DNA of 64,000 bases from Flavobacterium sp. HBTb2-11-1 (GCF_009826975.1 NZ_WUMO01000007.1:307025-371024); one strand, 5' to 3'; positions 1-6,652 are shown, numbered from the stretch's first letter. The notes: generated by a model from the sequence alone, not told the origin. Program-made: numbers and translations.

Positions 1-238
1 GATATTCGAGATTAACGGTAAAACCCAATTTTTGTGAAGCTAAATTTCGAATGTCATCAGGAGTTTTGTAAATAATCTTTACATTTTTGGGTTTGTTTGG
101 AATAGTTTCGAGGTTATTGGTAATTATTATAAAATCAACAGTTGGATTGTAGACGCAAGAATGGACAAAATACGGAAAATACCATGGATAATCGCCATAC
201 CAACATGTAAGCATTGCAATAGAAGTTAATTTTGTCAT
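1..238 (-). CDS. DUF6625-like protein, truncated by the window edge (N-terminal 79 codons)
   Basis: Only the first ~79 codons are visible, starting at ATG 238-236; the rest lies beyond the window. The N-terminus has a CWYGDYPWYFPYF segment followed by SCVYNPTVDFIIITNN. This matches my memory of DUF6625 proteins, which open with a Rossmann-like strand, a tyrosine/phenylalanine-rich helix and a hydrophobic strand ending near acidic or asparagine residues, as in GT-A glycosyltransferases. Sugar transfer is inferred and untested. The start codon overlaps the stop of the upstream thioredoxin-like gene by four bases (ATGA), so the two are translationally coupled. It sits at the end of the operon that follows two bacteriocin-like precursor genes. 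Confidence 0.6.
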   Translation of the reverse strand, partial: MTKLTSIAMLTCWYGDYPWYFPYFVHSCVYNPTVDFIIITNNLETIPNKPKNVKIIYKTPDDIRNLASQKLGFTVNLEY

Positions 239-756
239 TGTTTATTTATTTTCTTCAAGATGTGATCAATTTTTACTTGACCTTTTATTTTTTCTAATAA
301 TTGTTGTTGATTATTATAGATTACAATTGTTGGAAAAGCTTTAACATCAAATGTTTTAGAAAAGACAACTTGTTTGTCATAGATGAAATGAATGTTATCA
401 TGATTCAATAACTGATAATTTTCGGCAAATTTTTTGATTTTTAAAGGTGATTCAAATGAAATAAATATCAATTGTGTGTTTTTGAATTGCTCAATGTTTT
501 TCTTAATTATTTCAACTTCAGTATTGCAAAACTCACATTCAGTATTAAAATATAAGAATATGGTTGGTGTGTTTTTTTTTAAGTTATGATTGTTGAATAA
601 AACCCCATTGATATCCTCAAATGAAAATTCAGGTATTTTTTTGATATTTTTTGTGACCTCATTTTTATGATTTATTCTAAAAATTATTTTAGTTATCAGA
701 AAGGATAAAAGAATCAAAACAGTTAGGGGCAAAAATATTTTTAACGGCTTTTTCAT
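235..756 (-). CDS. Membrane-anchored thioredoxin-like / TlpA-type protein
   Basis: This 173-residue protein has an N-terminal membrane anchor (about residues 8-26) and a periplasm-facing thioredoxin fold. The redox motif is C74-E-F-C77, after the strand TIFLYFNTE, and KAFPTIVIY has the proline expected for the cis-Pro loop. The family (TlpA/AhpC-TSA-like) reduces, oxidises or isomerises disulfides outside the cytoplasm; the direction here cannot be read from sequence. It lies between a multi-pass membrane protein (17 bp upstream) and the DUF6625-like gene (4-bp overlap), downstream of two small precursors that each carry two cysteines in the predicted mature part. A role in forming their disulfides, as thioredoxin-like accessory proteins do in some class II bacteriocin loci, is an inference. 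Confidence 0.75.
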   Translation of the reverse strand: MKKPLKIFLPLTVLILLSFLITKIIFRINHKNEVTKNIKKIPEFSFEDINGVLFNNHNLKKNTPTIFLYFNTECEFCNTEVEIIKKNIEQFKNTQLIFISFESPLKIKKFAENYQLLNHDNIHFIYDKQVVFSKTFDVKAFPTIVIYNNQQQLLEKIKGQVKIDHILKKINKQ

Positions 757-773
757 TTTTCTTCTTTTATAAA

Positions 774-1403
774 TTAAGTGTAATTAAGAGTGAAAAACAT
801 TACTGTCGCAACCCATAAAGCTAATGATGGTATATAGCTTAAGCCAACTATTTTTAATCCATAGTCAGCATTTGTGTTTGTTATTTTGCCAATTTGATAT
901 GCCAAATAAATAATGTATGAGAGTTCAAATAAATTGAGTACCTGAAAAGGATAAATGAACCATGTTTCCAGATTTTTGTAACCCACAATATTTAAAGCTG
1001 ATAAGGGGTAGAAATTTTGAACATCTATTAAATTGTAGTCAGGTTGAAAAAATAAAAACCAAAGAGTTTTAATTATTGGAACTAATAAAAAAATGAATTC
1101 TGTATTGAGAGCAATATTCCATATTTGTTTAAATTTCAAATCTCGGCTATTTAAGAATAAGCCAACATAAAGAATTGTTGCAATAATCGATGTTTTAAGT
1201 AAAAGCATTATTGAAATATAGAAATATGTCAACGAATGCCATTTATCCTGAAATTCAAAATACTTCTCGATTTGTTGTAATGTGAAAAAATCTGAAAGAT
1301 AATCACGAATTAAACTATTTAGATGTAGAATCCTACTTGTTATTTCTGCTATAATTATAAGTAATATTGAAAGTATTATATATTTTGCAAAAGGACTCTT
1401 CAT
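774..1403 (-). CDS. Multi-pass membrane protein of unknown function
   Basis: I do not recognise the family. The 209-residue protein has about five hydrophobic segments (roughly residues 8-24, 60-84, 100-118, 146-167 and 184-205) joined by short polar loops. There are no cysteines, no ATPase motif and no peptidase motif, so it is not a complete ABC exporter or a C39 peptidase. It is the first gene after the terminator that follows the two bacteriocin-like peptides and is 17 bp from the thioredoxin-like gene. Transport, immunity or a membrane scaffold for peptide maturation are possible roles from context; none is shown by the sequence. A YIP1-like fold is another possibility. Confidence 0.6.
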   Translation of the reverse strand: MKSPFAKYIILSILLIIIAEITSRILHLNSLIRDYLSDFFTLQQIEKYFEFQDKWHSLTYFYISIMLLLKTSIIATILYVGLFLNSRDLKFKQIWNIALNTEFIFLLVPIIKTLWFLFFQPDYNLIDVQNFYPLSALNIVGYKNLETWFIYPFQVLNLFELSYIIYLAYQIGKITNTNADYGLKIVGLSYIPSLALWVATVMFFTLNYT

Positions 1404-1426
1404 AAAGTAAATATTTTACGATTGTT

Positions 1427-1457
1427 AATAAAAGCACTACCTCTTTTGAGGTAATGC
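1427..1457 (-). terminator. Rho-independent terminator after the peptide genes
   Basis: On the minus strand a 10-bp stem (arms 1448-1457 and 1434-1443, one G-U pair) encloses an AAAA loop and is followed by TTTTATT. It separates the small peptide genes from the membrane/thioredoxin genes, so the peptides could be made at higher level than the accessory proteins. Confidence 0.65.
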
Positions 1458-1487
1458 CTTTCTTTTCAATACTATTATCTAGTTAAT

Positions 1488-1685
1488 CTAGCTATTCCAG
1501 CATGCTTTTGCCATTGTATTCCAAAACTGAGAAGTTGAATTAGCACCAACATTTGCCCACACAAACATGATACCCACTGTACCACAACCATATCCGCTTC
1601 CAGCCATAATGCTTTCCATTTCAGATGTAGTGAGTTTATTCCCAATATTTGCAAGACATATTTTTTTTACTTTTCTTTTTTTCAT
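1488..1685 (-). CDS. Bacteriocin-like precursor peptide with AG-type leader (peptide 1)
   Basis: This 65-residue precursor splits into a basic leader of about 29 residues ending SEMESIMAG and a mature part of about 36 residues starting SGYGCG. Aligning the leader with the class II consensus puts Met at -7, Ile at -4 and Ala-Gly at -2/-1, the site normally cut by C39 peptidase/ABC exporters. The mature part is rich in Gly, Ser, Asn and aromatics and has two cysteines, one near each end, which could form a disulfide. The GYGCG start recalls the YGNGV box of pediocin-like peptides, but the second box cysteine is absent, so I do not assign that class. It shares its leader pattern with the 78-residue peptide upstream. 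A modified RiPP is an alternative. Confidence 0.7.
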   Translation of the reverse strand: MKKRKVKKICLANIGNKLTTSEMESIMAGSGYGCGTVGIMFVWANVGANSTSQFWNTMAKACWNS

Positions 1686-1712
1686 GATTTATGTTTTTTT
1701 TAAATTAAAAAC

Positions 1713-1889
1713 TTACTTTTCTTTTATAAACATATACAACAATAACATGTTCCATATTATAAGCATTATGAGTAAAAAATGAATCCAAATATTGTCAATT
1801 TGAAAAAGCAATCTCTCATTACAAAAAACTAATATTGAAGCAATAATGTTAAATGAAATTATGAACAATTTTGATCCTATTTTTTTCAT
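1713..1889 (-). CDS. Small two-helix membrane protein, candidate immunity protein
   Basis: This 58-residue ORF starts MKKIGSKLF and has two hydrophobic helices (about residues 8-22 and 36-53) ending in a charged MFIKEK tail. A longer reading of the same frame would overlap the upstream peptide gene entirely; the ATG at 1889, 11 bp after that gene's stop, gives a clean gene. It lies between two bacteriocin-like precursors on the same strand (11 bp and 27 bp spacers). Small helical membrane proteins next to class II bacteriocin genes are often immunity proteins, so that is the best guess. There is no sequence motif to confirm it. Confidence 0.5.
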   Translation of the reverse strand: MKKIGSKLFIISFNIIASILVFCNERLLFQIDNIWIHFLLIMLIIWNMLLLYMFIKEK

Positions 1890-1900
1890 AGTGTTAAGTT

Positions 1901-2137
1901 TTAAAAGCAATTTGAAGATGCAGCAGAATAAAATCCTCCAATAGCTCCACCAGCAAATAGCATCCCAACACCACCTCCGATAGCTGAGGCAGCTCCCATG
2001 AATCCAATTCCAACGCCCATTAAAAAGCAATTTCTACCTGTACTCCCAGCCATAACATTCTCCATTTCATCTTTTGTCAATTTGCCTTCAATATTGACAA
2101 GACTCATTTTTTTGATTTTAGTTTCAATTTTTTCCAT
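1901..2137 (-). CDS. Bacteriocin-like precursor peptide with AG-type leader, glycine-zipper core (peptide 2)
   Basis: This 78-residue precursor has a leader of about 31 residues ending DEMENVMAG, with Met -7, Val -4 and Ala-Gly -2/-1 as in peptide 1. The mature part of about 47 residues starts STGRNC and ends SSNCF, so a cysteine lies near each end. Between them is a hydrophobic stretch with many Gly/Ala residues in GxxxG-like spacing (GIGFMGAAS, GGAIGG). That is the pattern of class IIb two-peptide bacteriocins, where GxxxG helices pair in the membrane. It is first in its operon, preceded by a TTG/TAAATTTG promoter and divergent from the XRE regulator. Function as an antimicrobial is inferred. 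Confidence 0.72.
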   Translation of the reverse strand: MEKIETKIKKMSLVNIEGKLTKDEMENVMAGSTGRNCFLMGVGIGFMGAASAIGGGVGMLFAGGAIGGFYSAASSNCF

Positions 2138-2187
2138 GATTATATAATTTATTGGTTAATATTAGATTATCAGAATAAATGATATAG

Positions 2188-2219
2188 CAAATTTATAATA
2201 GGTCACAAAAAAGTCTCAA
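2188..2219 (-). promoter_or_regulatory. Promoter of the peptide operon
   Basis: On the minus strand, TTG (2219-2217) is followed after 21 bases by TAAATTTG (2195-2188), matching the Bacteroidota TTG/TAnnTTTG promoter. It lies 51 bases upstream of the peptide 2 start codon. Confidence 0.5.
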
Positions 2220-2232
2220 CCGAAAATCGGTT
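2218..2232. promoter_or_regulatory. Palindrome, candidate operator of the XRE regulator
   Basis: AACCGAAAATCGGTT is a perfect inverted repeat: 6-base arms around AAA. It overlaps the TTG element of the peptide promoter and lies upstream of the divergent XRE gene. Its size and position fit a dimeric HTH operator; binding is inferred. Confidence 0.5.
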
Positions 2233-2255
2233 ATTAAAAACCTGAATTCGAATAA

Positions 2256-2284
2256 TTGTAAAATAATTCTTATGTTTATATTTG
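2256..2284 (+). promoter_or_regulatory. Promoter of the XRE regulator gene
   Basis: TTG (2256-2258), an 18-base spacer and TATATTTG (2277-2284) match the Bacteroidota promoter consensus. The expected transcription start near 2290 leaves a very short leader before ATG 2303. Confidence 0.55.
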
Positions 2285-2302
2285 TTTTTTAAATTGTTAA
2301 TT

Positions 2303-2656
2303 ATGAATAAAATTGTAGGAGATAATCTAAAAGTTTTGAGAAAATCAAAAAATATGTCGCAAGAAGAGGCTGCGGATCATTTGAAAATTTCTCAATCGGC
2401 TTATGCTAGAATGGAACGTGGAGAGAGTACATCTTGGGCTATCCATTTTAATAAAATATGTCAGATTTTTGAAATATCTCCAGAAGAATTAGTTCGAAAA
2501 GGATTAGGAGATTCTGTTTATGAAAGTCTAATGAATACAGAACGACAAACAGAGATTGCAATGTTAGGGGTTTATAGAAAAATTATAAAGCAATATGAGT
2601 TGCAAATTCAAGATTTGAAAACCATTATAAGACACTTAAATAAAGGCAAAAATTAA
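2303..2656 (+). CDS. XRE-family helix-turn-helix transcriptional regulator
   Basis: This 117-residue DNA-binding protein has an N-terminal HTH_3 domain (about residues 6-63, with LRKSKNMSQEEAADHLKISQ and the recognition-helix segment SAYARMERGE), followed by a charged helical tail (about 85-113) that may form a coiled coil for dimerisation. I chose ATG 2303 over a TTG at 2282, because the latter lies inside the -7 promoter element and would add a hydrophobic extension. It is divergent from the bacteriocin-like peptide genes, with a 15-bp palindrome between the two promoters, so it is the obvious candidate to control them. Whether it represses or activates is not visible. Confidence 0.85.
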   Translation: MNKIVGDNLKVLRKSKNMSQEEAADHLKISQSAYARMERGESTSWAIHFNKICQIFEISPEELVRKGLGDSVYESLMNTERQTEIAMLGVYRKIIKQYELQIQDLKTIIRHLNKGKN

Positions 2657-2667
2657 ATAATTGGGAG

Positions 2668-2859
2668 TTAATTTCTTCTTCTTTTCAGTTGAGTATAGGT
2701 TATAAGAATTCCAACTGTAGATAAAAACGGACCGATTACTAATCTGAAATCTGAAAAAGAGATGTCTTTTATGTCTTTTGCAAGTAATGGACTTAAAGAT
2801 ATACTGATGTATAATAAACCAAGAATAATGAAAACTAATAAGAAGCCTTTTTTGCTCAT
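2668..2859 (-). CDS. Small two-helix membrane protein of unknown function
   Basis: From ATG 2859 this is a 63-residue protein starting MSKKGFLLVF with two hydrophobic segments (about residues 6-24 and 40-56) and a basic tail (QLKRRRN). A 12-residue longer version from 2895 is possible; I prefer the shorter one because it gives a normal start before the first helix. It converges with the XRE gene, leaving 11 bp between the stop codons. No family is recognised. It could belong to the peptide locus, but it is oriented away from the shared promoter and separated from it by the regulator. Confidence 0.45.
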   Translation of the reverse strand: MSKKGFLLVFIILGLLYISISLSPLLAKDIKDISFSDFRLVIGPFLSTVGILITYTQLKRRRN

Positions 2860-2928
2860 TTTAAGTTCTTTAGAAAGAAAAGTAAATATAATCAAAAATT
2901 GACTAAATAAAGAAAATTCTTTCGAAAT

Positions 2929-2957
2929 AAAAAAGACCTCACAATTATGTGAAGCCT
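2929..2957 (-). terminator. Terminator downstream of aspartate kinase
   Basis: On the minus strand a 7-bp stem (2954-2948 with 2943-2937, one G-U pair) and a 4-base loop are followed by a T-run (plus-strand A-run 2929-2934). Confidence 0.6.
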
Positions 2958-3002
2958 TTTCAATAATTTTCGAATTAAATAATTACCTTTTATAAAGCAA
3001 TA

Positions 3003-4262
3003 TTAGTTTAATTCTTTAGTCACAATCTGCATGGTTTCACGGCTAACTTGTTTCAACAAAACTTCTTTGTTAGCTTCAACAGTTTGAGCAGCTTCTTCTG
3101 TAAAGTGACGAATAGTATATAAGGTTACATTCTCACTATATTCTACTTTGAATTTTTTAGAAAGAATAGCATTCAATTCTGGGAAATTTCCAAATTTATC
3201 TTCCACACAAACAGAGAAACTAATTGCTGAGTTCTGGATCAAATTCACTTTGATTTTGAATTCGTGGAATAAACCAAAAATCTCACTAATGTTTTCTTCC
3301 ATGATGAAAGAGAAATCAATTGATGAAAGAGAAATCAAAAGTTGTTCTCTTTTTACAATAAAACATGGATATTGAGGCTCCAAATCTACGCCTTTTGATA
3401 CACAAGTTCCTTTTAATAAAGGGTTGATAAACGATTTTACGTATAATGGAATTTCTTTTTTCTGTAACGGCTGTAATGTTTTTGGGTGAATAACCGTTGC
3501 TCCGTAAAACGCCAATTCGATAGCTTCACGATATGAAATTTGGTTTAGCAAACTTGCATTTTCAAAATAACGAGGATCGGCATTCATAACTCCAGGAACG
3601 TCTTTCCATATCGTTACACTTTCAGCATTTAAGCAGTAAGCAAAAATTCCAGCAGTATAATCAGAACCTTCACGTCCAAGAGTTGTAGTAAAGTTATTTT
3701 CATCTGCACCCAAGAAACCTTGTGTGATGTTTAACTGTTTTCTTGGAACATTTTTGCTGATATTTTGCTGTGTAGTTTCCCAGTCAACTTCAGCATCTCT
3801 ATAGTTTGCATTCGTTTTAATGAAATTACGAACATCAAGCCATTGCGTCTGAATTCCTCTGAAATTCATATAATGACTTAAGATATTAGTCGAAATCAAT
3901 TCACCAAAACTTACCACCTGATCATAAACAAAGTTGTAATTTGGAGATTTATTATGGGCCAAGAAGTATTCTAATTCGTCAAACTGAGCATTTACAGCCG
4001 CAAAAACAGCATGATTTTCATCTTCAAACAAATCCAATAAGATCTGATTGTGATATTTTTTAATTTCTTGAACAGAAGCATTTAATTCTGTCGATTTTTC
4101 AAAGTAATTCTTGATTACAACTTCAAGAGCATTTGTTGTTTTTCCCATTGCCGAAACTACAAGAATTACGTCTTCGTAACCTACTTTTTGTAAAACGTCA
4201 TAAACGTTTTTAATTCCATCTGCATCTTTTACTGATGCACCACCAAATTTAAATACTCTCAT
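3003..4262 (-). CDS. lysC: Aspartate kinase (monofunctional)
   Basis: The enzyme phosphorylates L-aspartate with ATP to aspartyl-4-phosphate, the first step to lysine, threonine, methionine and diaminopimelate. The 419-residue protein opens with FKFGGASV (residues 4-11), the nucleotide-binding signature of the family. It carries TTLGREGSDYTAG and WKDVPGVMNADPR in the kinase domain (about 1-290), then ACT-like regulatory sequence (about 310-415). Length fits a monofunctional enzyme with no homoserine dehydrogenase fusion. It is monocistronic: a terminator follows it and an inverted repeat separates it from the upstream GNAT gene. Feedback control through the ACT region is a family property; which amino acid inhibits cannot be read here. 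Confidence 0.93.
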   Translation of the reverse strand: MRVFKFGGASVKDADGIKNVYDVLQKVGYEDVILVVSAMGKTTNALEVVIKNYFEKSTELNASVQEIKKYHNQILLDLFEDENHAVFAAVNAQFDELEYFLAHNKSPNYNFVYDQVVSFGELISTNILSHYMNFRGIQTQWLDVRNFIKTNANYRDAEVDWETTQQNISKNVPRKQLNITQGFLGADENNFTTTLGREGSDYTAGIFAYCLNAESVTIWKDVPGVMNADPRYFENASLLNQISYREAIELAFYGATVIHPKTLQPLQKKEIPLYVKSFINPLLKGTCVSKGVDLEPQYPCFIVKREQLLISLSSIDFSFIMEENISEIFGLFHEFKIKVNLIQNSAISFSVCVEDKFGNFPELNAILSKKFKVEYSENVTLYTIRHFTEEAAQTVEANKEVLLKQVSRETMQIVTKELN

Positions 4263-4323
4263 TTTTAATTTTAGATTTTTAGATTTTAGATTCCAGATTT
4301 AAGGAAATCTAGTATTTTATTTG

Positions 4324-4385
4324 TTGCCACGAATTTCACTAATTTCCACTAATTAATTCGTGCTAATTTGTGAAATTCGTGGCAA
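4324..4385. repeat. Inverted repeat, GCCACGAATT family
   Basis: Perfect 16-base arms (4324-4339 and 4370-4385, starting TTGCCACGAATTTCAC) flank a 30-base AT-rich centre. A related imperfect copy lies at 40533-40620. No T-run follows on the coding strand, so it is a dispersed repeat rather than a clear terminator. Confidence 0.7.
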
Positions 4386-4393
4386 AAAACTTT

Positions 4394-4882
4394 TTATAAT
4401 TTTTCTAAGAATGCATTAACTCCAGCTTCATCCATTTGAACGACCTGCCAATCGTCAAGGATTTTTGCGCCCGAATTTTTATAAAAATTTACAGCTGGAG
4501 TATTCCAAGCCAAAACATTCCATTCCACTCTTCTAACATTATCTCTTTTTCCTTGTTTCATGATTTCAGCATAAAGAGCAGAACCTAAACCTGTGCCTCG
4601 CATCTTCTCTTTTACGATCAAATCTTCAAGATGTATGGTTTTTCCTTTCCAAGTAGAATAGCGGTAATAATACAAAGCTATTCCAACAATTTCTTTCTGT
4701 TTTTCTTCATTTTCGATCTCCGCTACAAAAACATTAAATAATGGTTTTTCGCCAAATCCGTCACGCACTAAATCTTCCTCTGTAATGACAACCGCATCAG
4801 GCTCTTTTTCGAATATAGCCAGCTCCTGAATAAGCCCTAACACCGATTTCATATCTTCAGGATTTCCTTTTCTAATATTCAT
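4394..4882 (-). CDS. GNAT-family N-acetyltransferase (diamine acetyltransferase-like)
   Basis: This 162-residue protein is a single GNAT domain that transfers acetyl from acetyl-CoA to an amine. The acetyl-CoA pyrophosphate loop is RGTGLGSALY (about residues 96-105), preceded by the strand IHLEDLIVKEKM and followed by RRVEWNVLAWNTPAVNFYKNSGA, a pattern typical of the spermidine/spermine acetyltransferase-like branch. The substrate is therefore guessed to be a polyamine or a small amine; other amines remain possible. A promoter (TTG-N17-TATATTTG on the minus strand) precedes it at 4954-4981, and the gene is probably monocistronic. Confidence 0.82.
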   Translation of the reverse strand: MNIRKGNPEDMKSVLGLIQELAIFEKEPDAVVITEEDLVRDGFGEKPLFNVFVAEIENEEKQKEIVGIALYYYRYSTWKGKTIHLEDLIVKEKMRGTGLGSALYAEIMKQGKRDNVRRVEWNVLAWNTPAVNFYKNSGAKILDDWQVVQMDEAGVNAFLEKL

Positions 4883-4953
4883 ATATTCTTATTTTTAACT
4901 ATTTATTATCTAAAAAAGCGTCATTTTATTGGATGCTTTTTGCAGATTGTTAG

Positions 4954-4981
4954 CAAATATACAATAGTAGCAAACAAACAA
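4954..4981 (-). promoter_or_regulatory. Promoter of the GNAT gene
   Basis: On the minus strand, TTG (4981-4979), 17 bases and TATATTTG (4961-4954) give a full match to the Bacteroidota consensus, 72 bases upstream of the start codon. Confidence 0.6.
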
Positions 4982-5053
4982 AATAATTTTTAAATCATTC
5001 TCACAAAATAAGCGATATTTGTGACTTAAAAATAAAACTATAACGATTTAGAA

Positions 5054-6058
5054 ATGGAAGAACGCAATAAAACACTGGGAGAGTTTATTATTGAGAACCA
5101 AAAAGCATTTCAGTATTCGTCGGGAGAGCTCTCGCGAATTATCAACTCTATTCGATTGGCGGCAAAAGTGGTCAATCATAAAGTAAACCAAGCGGGTTTA
5201 GTAGATATTGTGGGCGCGGCAGGCGAACAGAATGTCCAAGGTGAAGACCAGCAAAAATTAGATGTCTATGCAAACGAAGTATTTATCCAGACGTTAATAA
5301 ACCGTGAGATTGTCTGTGGTATTGCTTCAGAAGAAAACGACGATTTTATTACAGTTCAGGGGAGCGACAACTGTCATAATAATAAGTACGTGATCTTAAT
5401 GGATCCGCTAGACGGATCTTCAAACATTGATGTAAATGTTTCTGTGGGAACTATTTTTTCTGTTTTCAGAAGAGTTACTCCAATAGGAACTCCGGTAACT
5501 AGCGAGGATTTTTTACAGCCGGGAATCAATCAAGTTGCAGCAGGCTATGTGATTTATGGAACTTCAACCATGCTTGTGTATACGACAGGACATGGCGTAA
5601 ATGGTTTTACGTTAAATCCAGCGATAGGTACATTTTATCTTTCGCATCCAAACATGAAATTTCCAGAAAATGGGAACATTTATTCGGTAAACGAAGGAAA
5701 CTATGTTCATTTTCCGCAGGGAGTAAAAAATTACATTAAATACTGCCAGCGAGAAGAAGGAGACAGACCGTACACTTCGAGATACATTGGAAGTTTGGTA
5801 GCCGATTTTCATCGAAATATGATTAAAGGTGGAATTTATATTTACCCTACAAGTTCGAAAGCGCCAAAAGGGAAGTTGCGTTTGCTGTACGAATGTAATC
5901 CGATGGCGTTTTTGGCAGAACAAGCAGGAGGAAAAGCAACAGATGGTTTTGGAAGAATTATGGAAATTCAGCCAACCGAATTGCACCAAAGAGTGCCTTT
6001 CTTTTGCGGGAGCTATAAGATGGTAGAAAAAGCTGAGGAATTTATGGCGGCTGAGTGA
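5054..6058 (+). CDS. fbp: Class 1 fructose-1,6-bisphosphatase
   Basis: The enzyme hydrolyses fructose 1,6-bisphosphate to fructose 6-phosphate, the committed step of gluconeogenesis, in the cytoplasm. The 334-residue length is normal for class 1 enzymes. Clear signatures are the metal/phosphate motif MDPLDGSSNIDVN, an upstream EENDD metal site, and the C-terminal KGKLRLLYECNPMAFLAEQAGG substrate segment. An AGEQNVQGEDQQKLD segment lies near the N-terminus. The gene is alone on its strand and ends at a strong terminator hairpin (6117-6149). Confidence 0.95.
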   Translation: MEERNKTLGEFIIENQKAFQYSSGELSRIINSIRLAAKVVNHKVNQAGLVDIVGAAGEQNVQGEDQQKLDVYANEVFIQTLINREIVCGIASEENDDFITVQGSDNCHNNKYVILMDPLDGSSNIDVNVSVGTIFSVFRRVTPIGTPVTSEDFLQPGINQVAAGYVIYGTSTMLVYTTGHGVNGFTLNPAIGTFYLSHPNMKFPENGNIYSVNEGNYVHFPQGVKNYIKYCQREEGDRPYTSRYIGSLVADFHRNMIKGGIYIYPTSSKAPKGKLRLLYECNPMAFLAEQAGGKATDGFGRIMEIQPTELHQRVPFFCGSYKMVEKAEEFMAAE

Positions 6059-6061
6059 GTG

Positions 6062-6211
6062 ATCAGTTTTTAGTGTTCAGTCACAGTCGCAGTTTTCAGT
6101 CTGGATTTTAAATATTAAACCCGACAGGTTTTTAAAACCTGTCGGGTTTTGTTTTTTTAATTTTCGTTAGCAGTCAAGTTTCAGTACAAGAACTGAATAC
6201 TAAAAACTGAT
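6062..6211. repeat. Nested inverted repeats between fbp and the TerB gene
   Basis: An outer pair of 20-base arms (6062-6081 and 6192-6211, 19 of 20 matching, starting ATCAGTTTTTAG) surrounds the inner terminator hairpin. The whole spacer could fold into one long structure. Confidence 0.6.
6117..6157 (+). terminator. Terminator hairpin of the ACCCGACAG family (copy 1)
   Basis: Arms AAACCCGACAGGTTTT and its exact complement meet around a single T and run into a T-rich tract. It ends fbp and could also serve the convergent TerB gene. Related copies lie at 36345, 51850 and 63534. Confidence 0.8.
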
Positions 6212-6220
6212 TACTGAATA

Positions 6221-6652
6221 CTATTTATGCATATGTTGCATTTCGTAGATAAAAGTATCTGCATCTACTTTTTTGTCAACCAATGACAATGCTTTTGCAA
6301 TAATATAGTCTACGTTGCTTGGTGTAAATCCAAGGGCAACACTTATCTTTTTTAGAAGTACTTCTTGTTTGTCTTCAAGCTGATGGTCAACATGCACCAT
6401 GCGAGTTAGGTCATATAAACGCTCCAAGCGTTGAACATATGAATAAGGTGGATTGATCGGATATTTTAAAGGATCGCTAAGAATTTCTTCATATTCCGAT
6501 TCTGTAATTTCTAAGCGAGAAGCAAGTTTATCTAAAAAGGCTTTTTCTTCTGGATAAACCACCCCATCAGCTAAAGCTACGCGAACAATAGCAGAAAAGT
6601 GTCCTTTGTTTCTTTGCTTGAATTCGCTATCAAATAATTCTGAAAATGACAT
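6221..6652 (-). CDS. TerB-family tellurite-resistance-like protein
   Basis: This is a 143-residue all-helical protein of the TerB fold. The visible signature is the acidic helix pattern ALADGVVYPEEKAFLDKLASRLEI, resembling the family's ADGxxxxxE metal-binding helix. A second helical half contains VDHQLEDKQEVLLKKISVALG. TerB-like domains bind metals and often act in stress or membrane-associated complexes; a direct link to tellurite is not implied here. No other ter genes are nearby. On the minus strand TATATTTG occurs at 6681-6674, just upstream of the start, but no TTG partner is placed correctly. Confidence 0.8.
   Translation of the reverse strand: MSFSELFDSEFKQRNKGHFSAIVRVALADGVVYPEEKAFLDKLASRLEITESEYEEILSDPLKYPINPPYSYVQRLERLYDLTRMVHVDHQLEDKQEVLLKKISVALGFTPSNVDYIIAKALSLVDKKVDADTFIYEMQHMHK

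Noticed and set aside
1488..1685. Assigning peptide 1 to pediocin-like class IIa bacteriocins
   Set aside because: The YGNGVxC box is only partly resembled (GYGCG) and the second conserved cysteine of the box is missing.
1567..1782. Plus-strand ORF opposite peptide 1 and the 58-residue gene
   Set aside because: Antisense to better-supported genes; no family pattern.
1890..2030. N-terminal extension of the 58-residue membrane protein, overlapping peptide 2 in another frame
   Set aside because: The extension is tryptophan- and arginine-rich, has no homologous look and fully overlaps a better gene; the ATG at 1889 gives a clean start.
2282..2302. Upstream TTG start for the XRE regulator
   Set aside because: It lies inside the TATATTTG promoter element and would add an unlikely hydrophobic extension.
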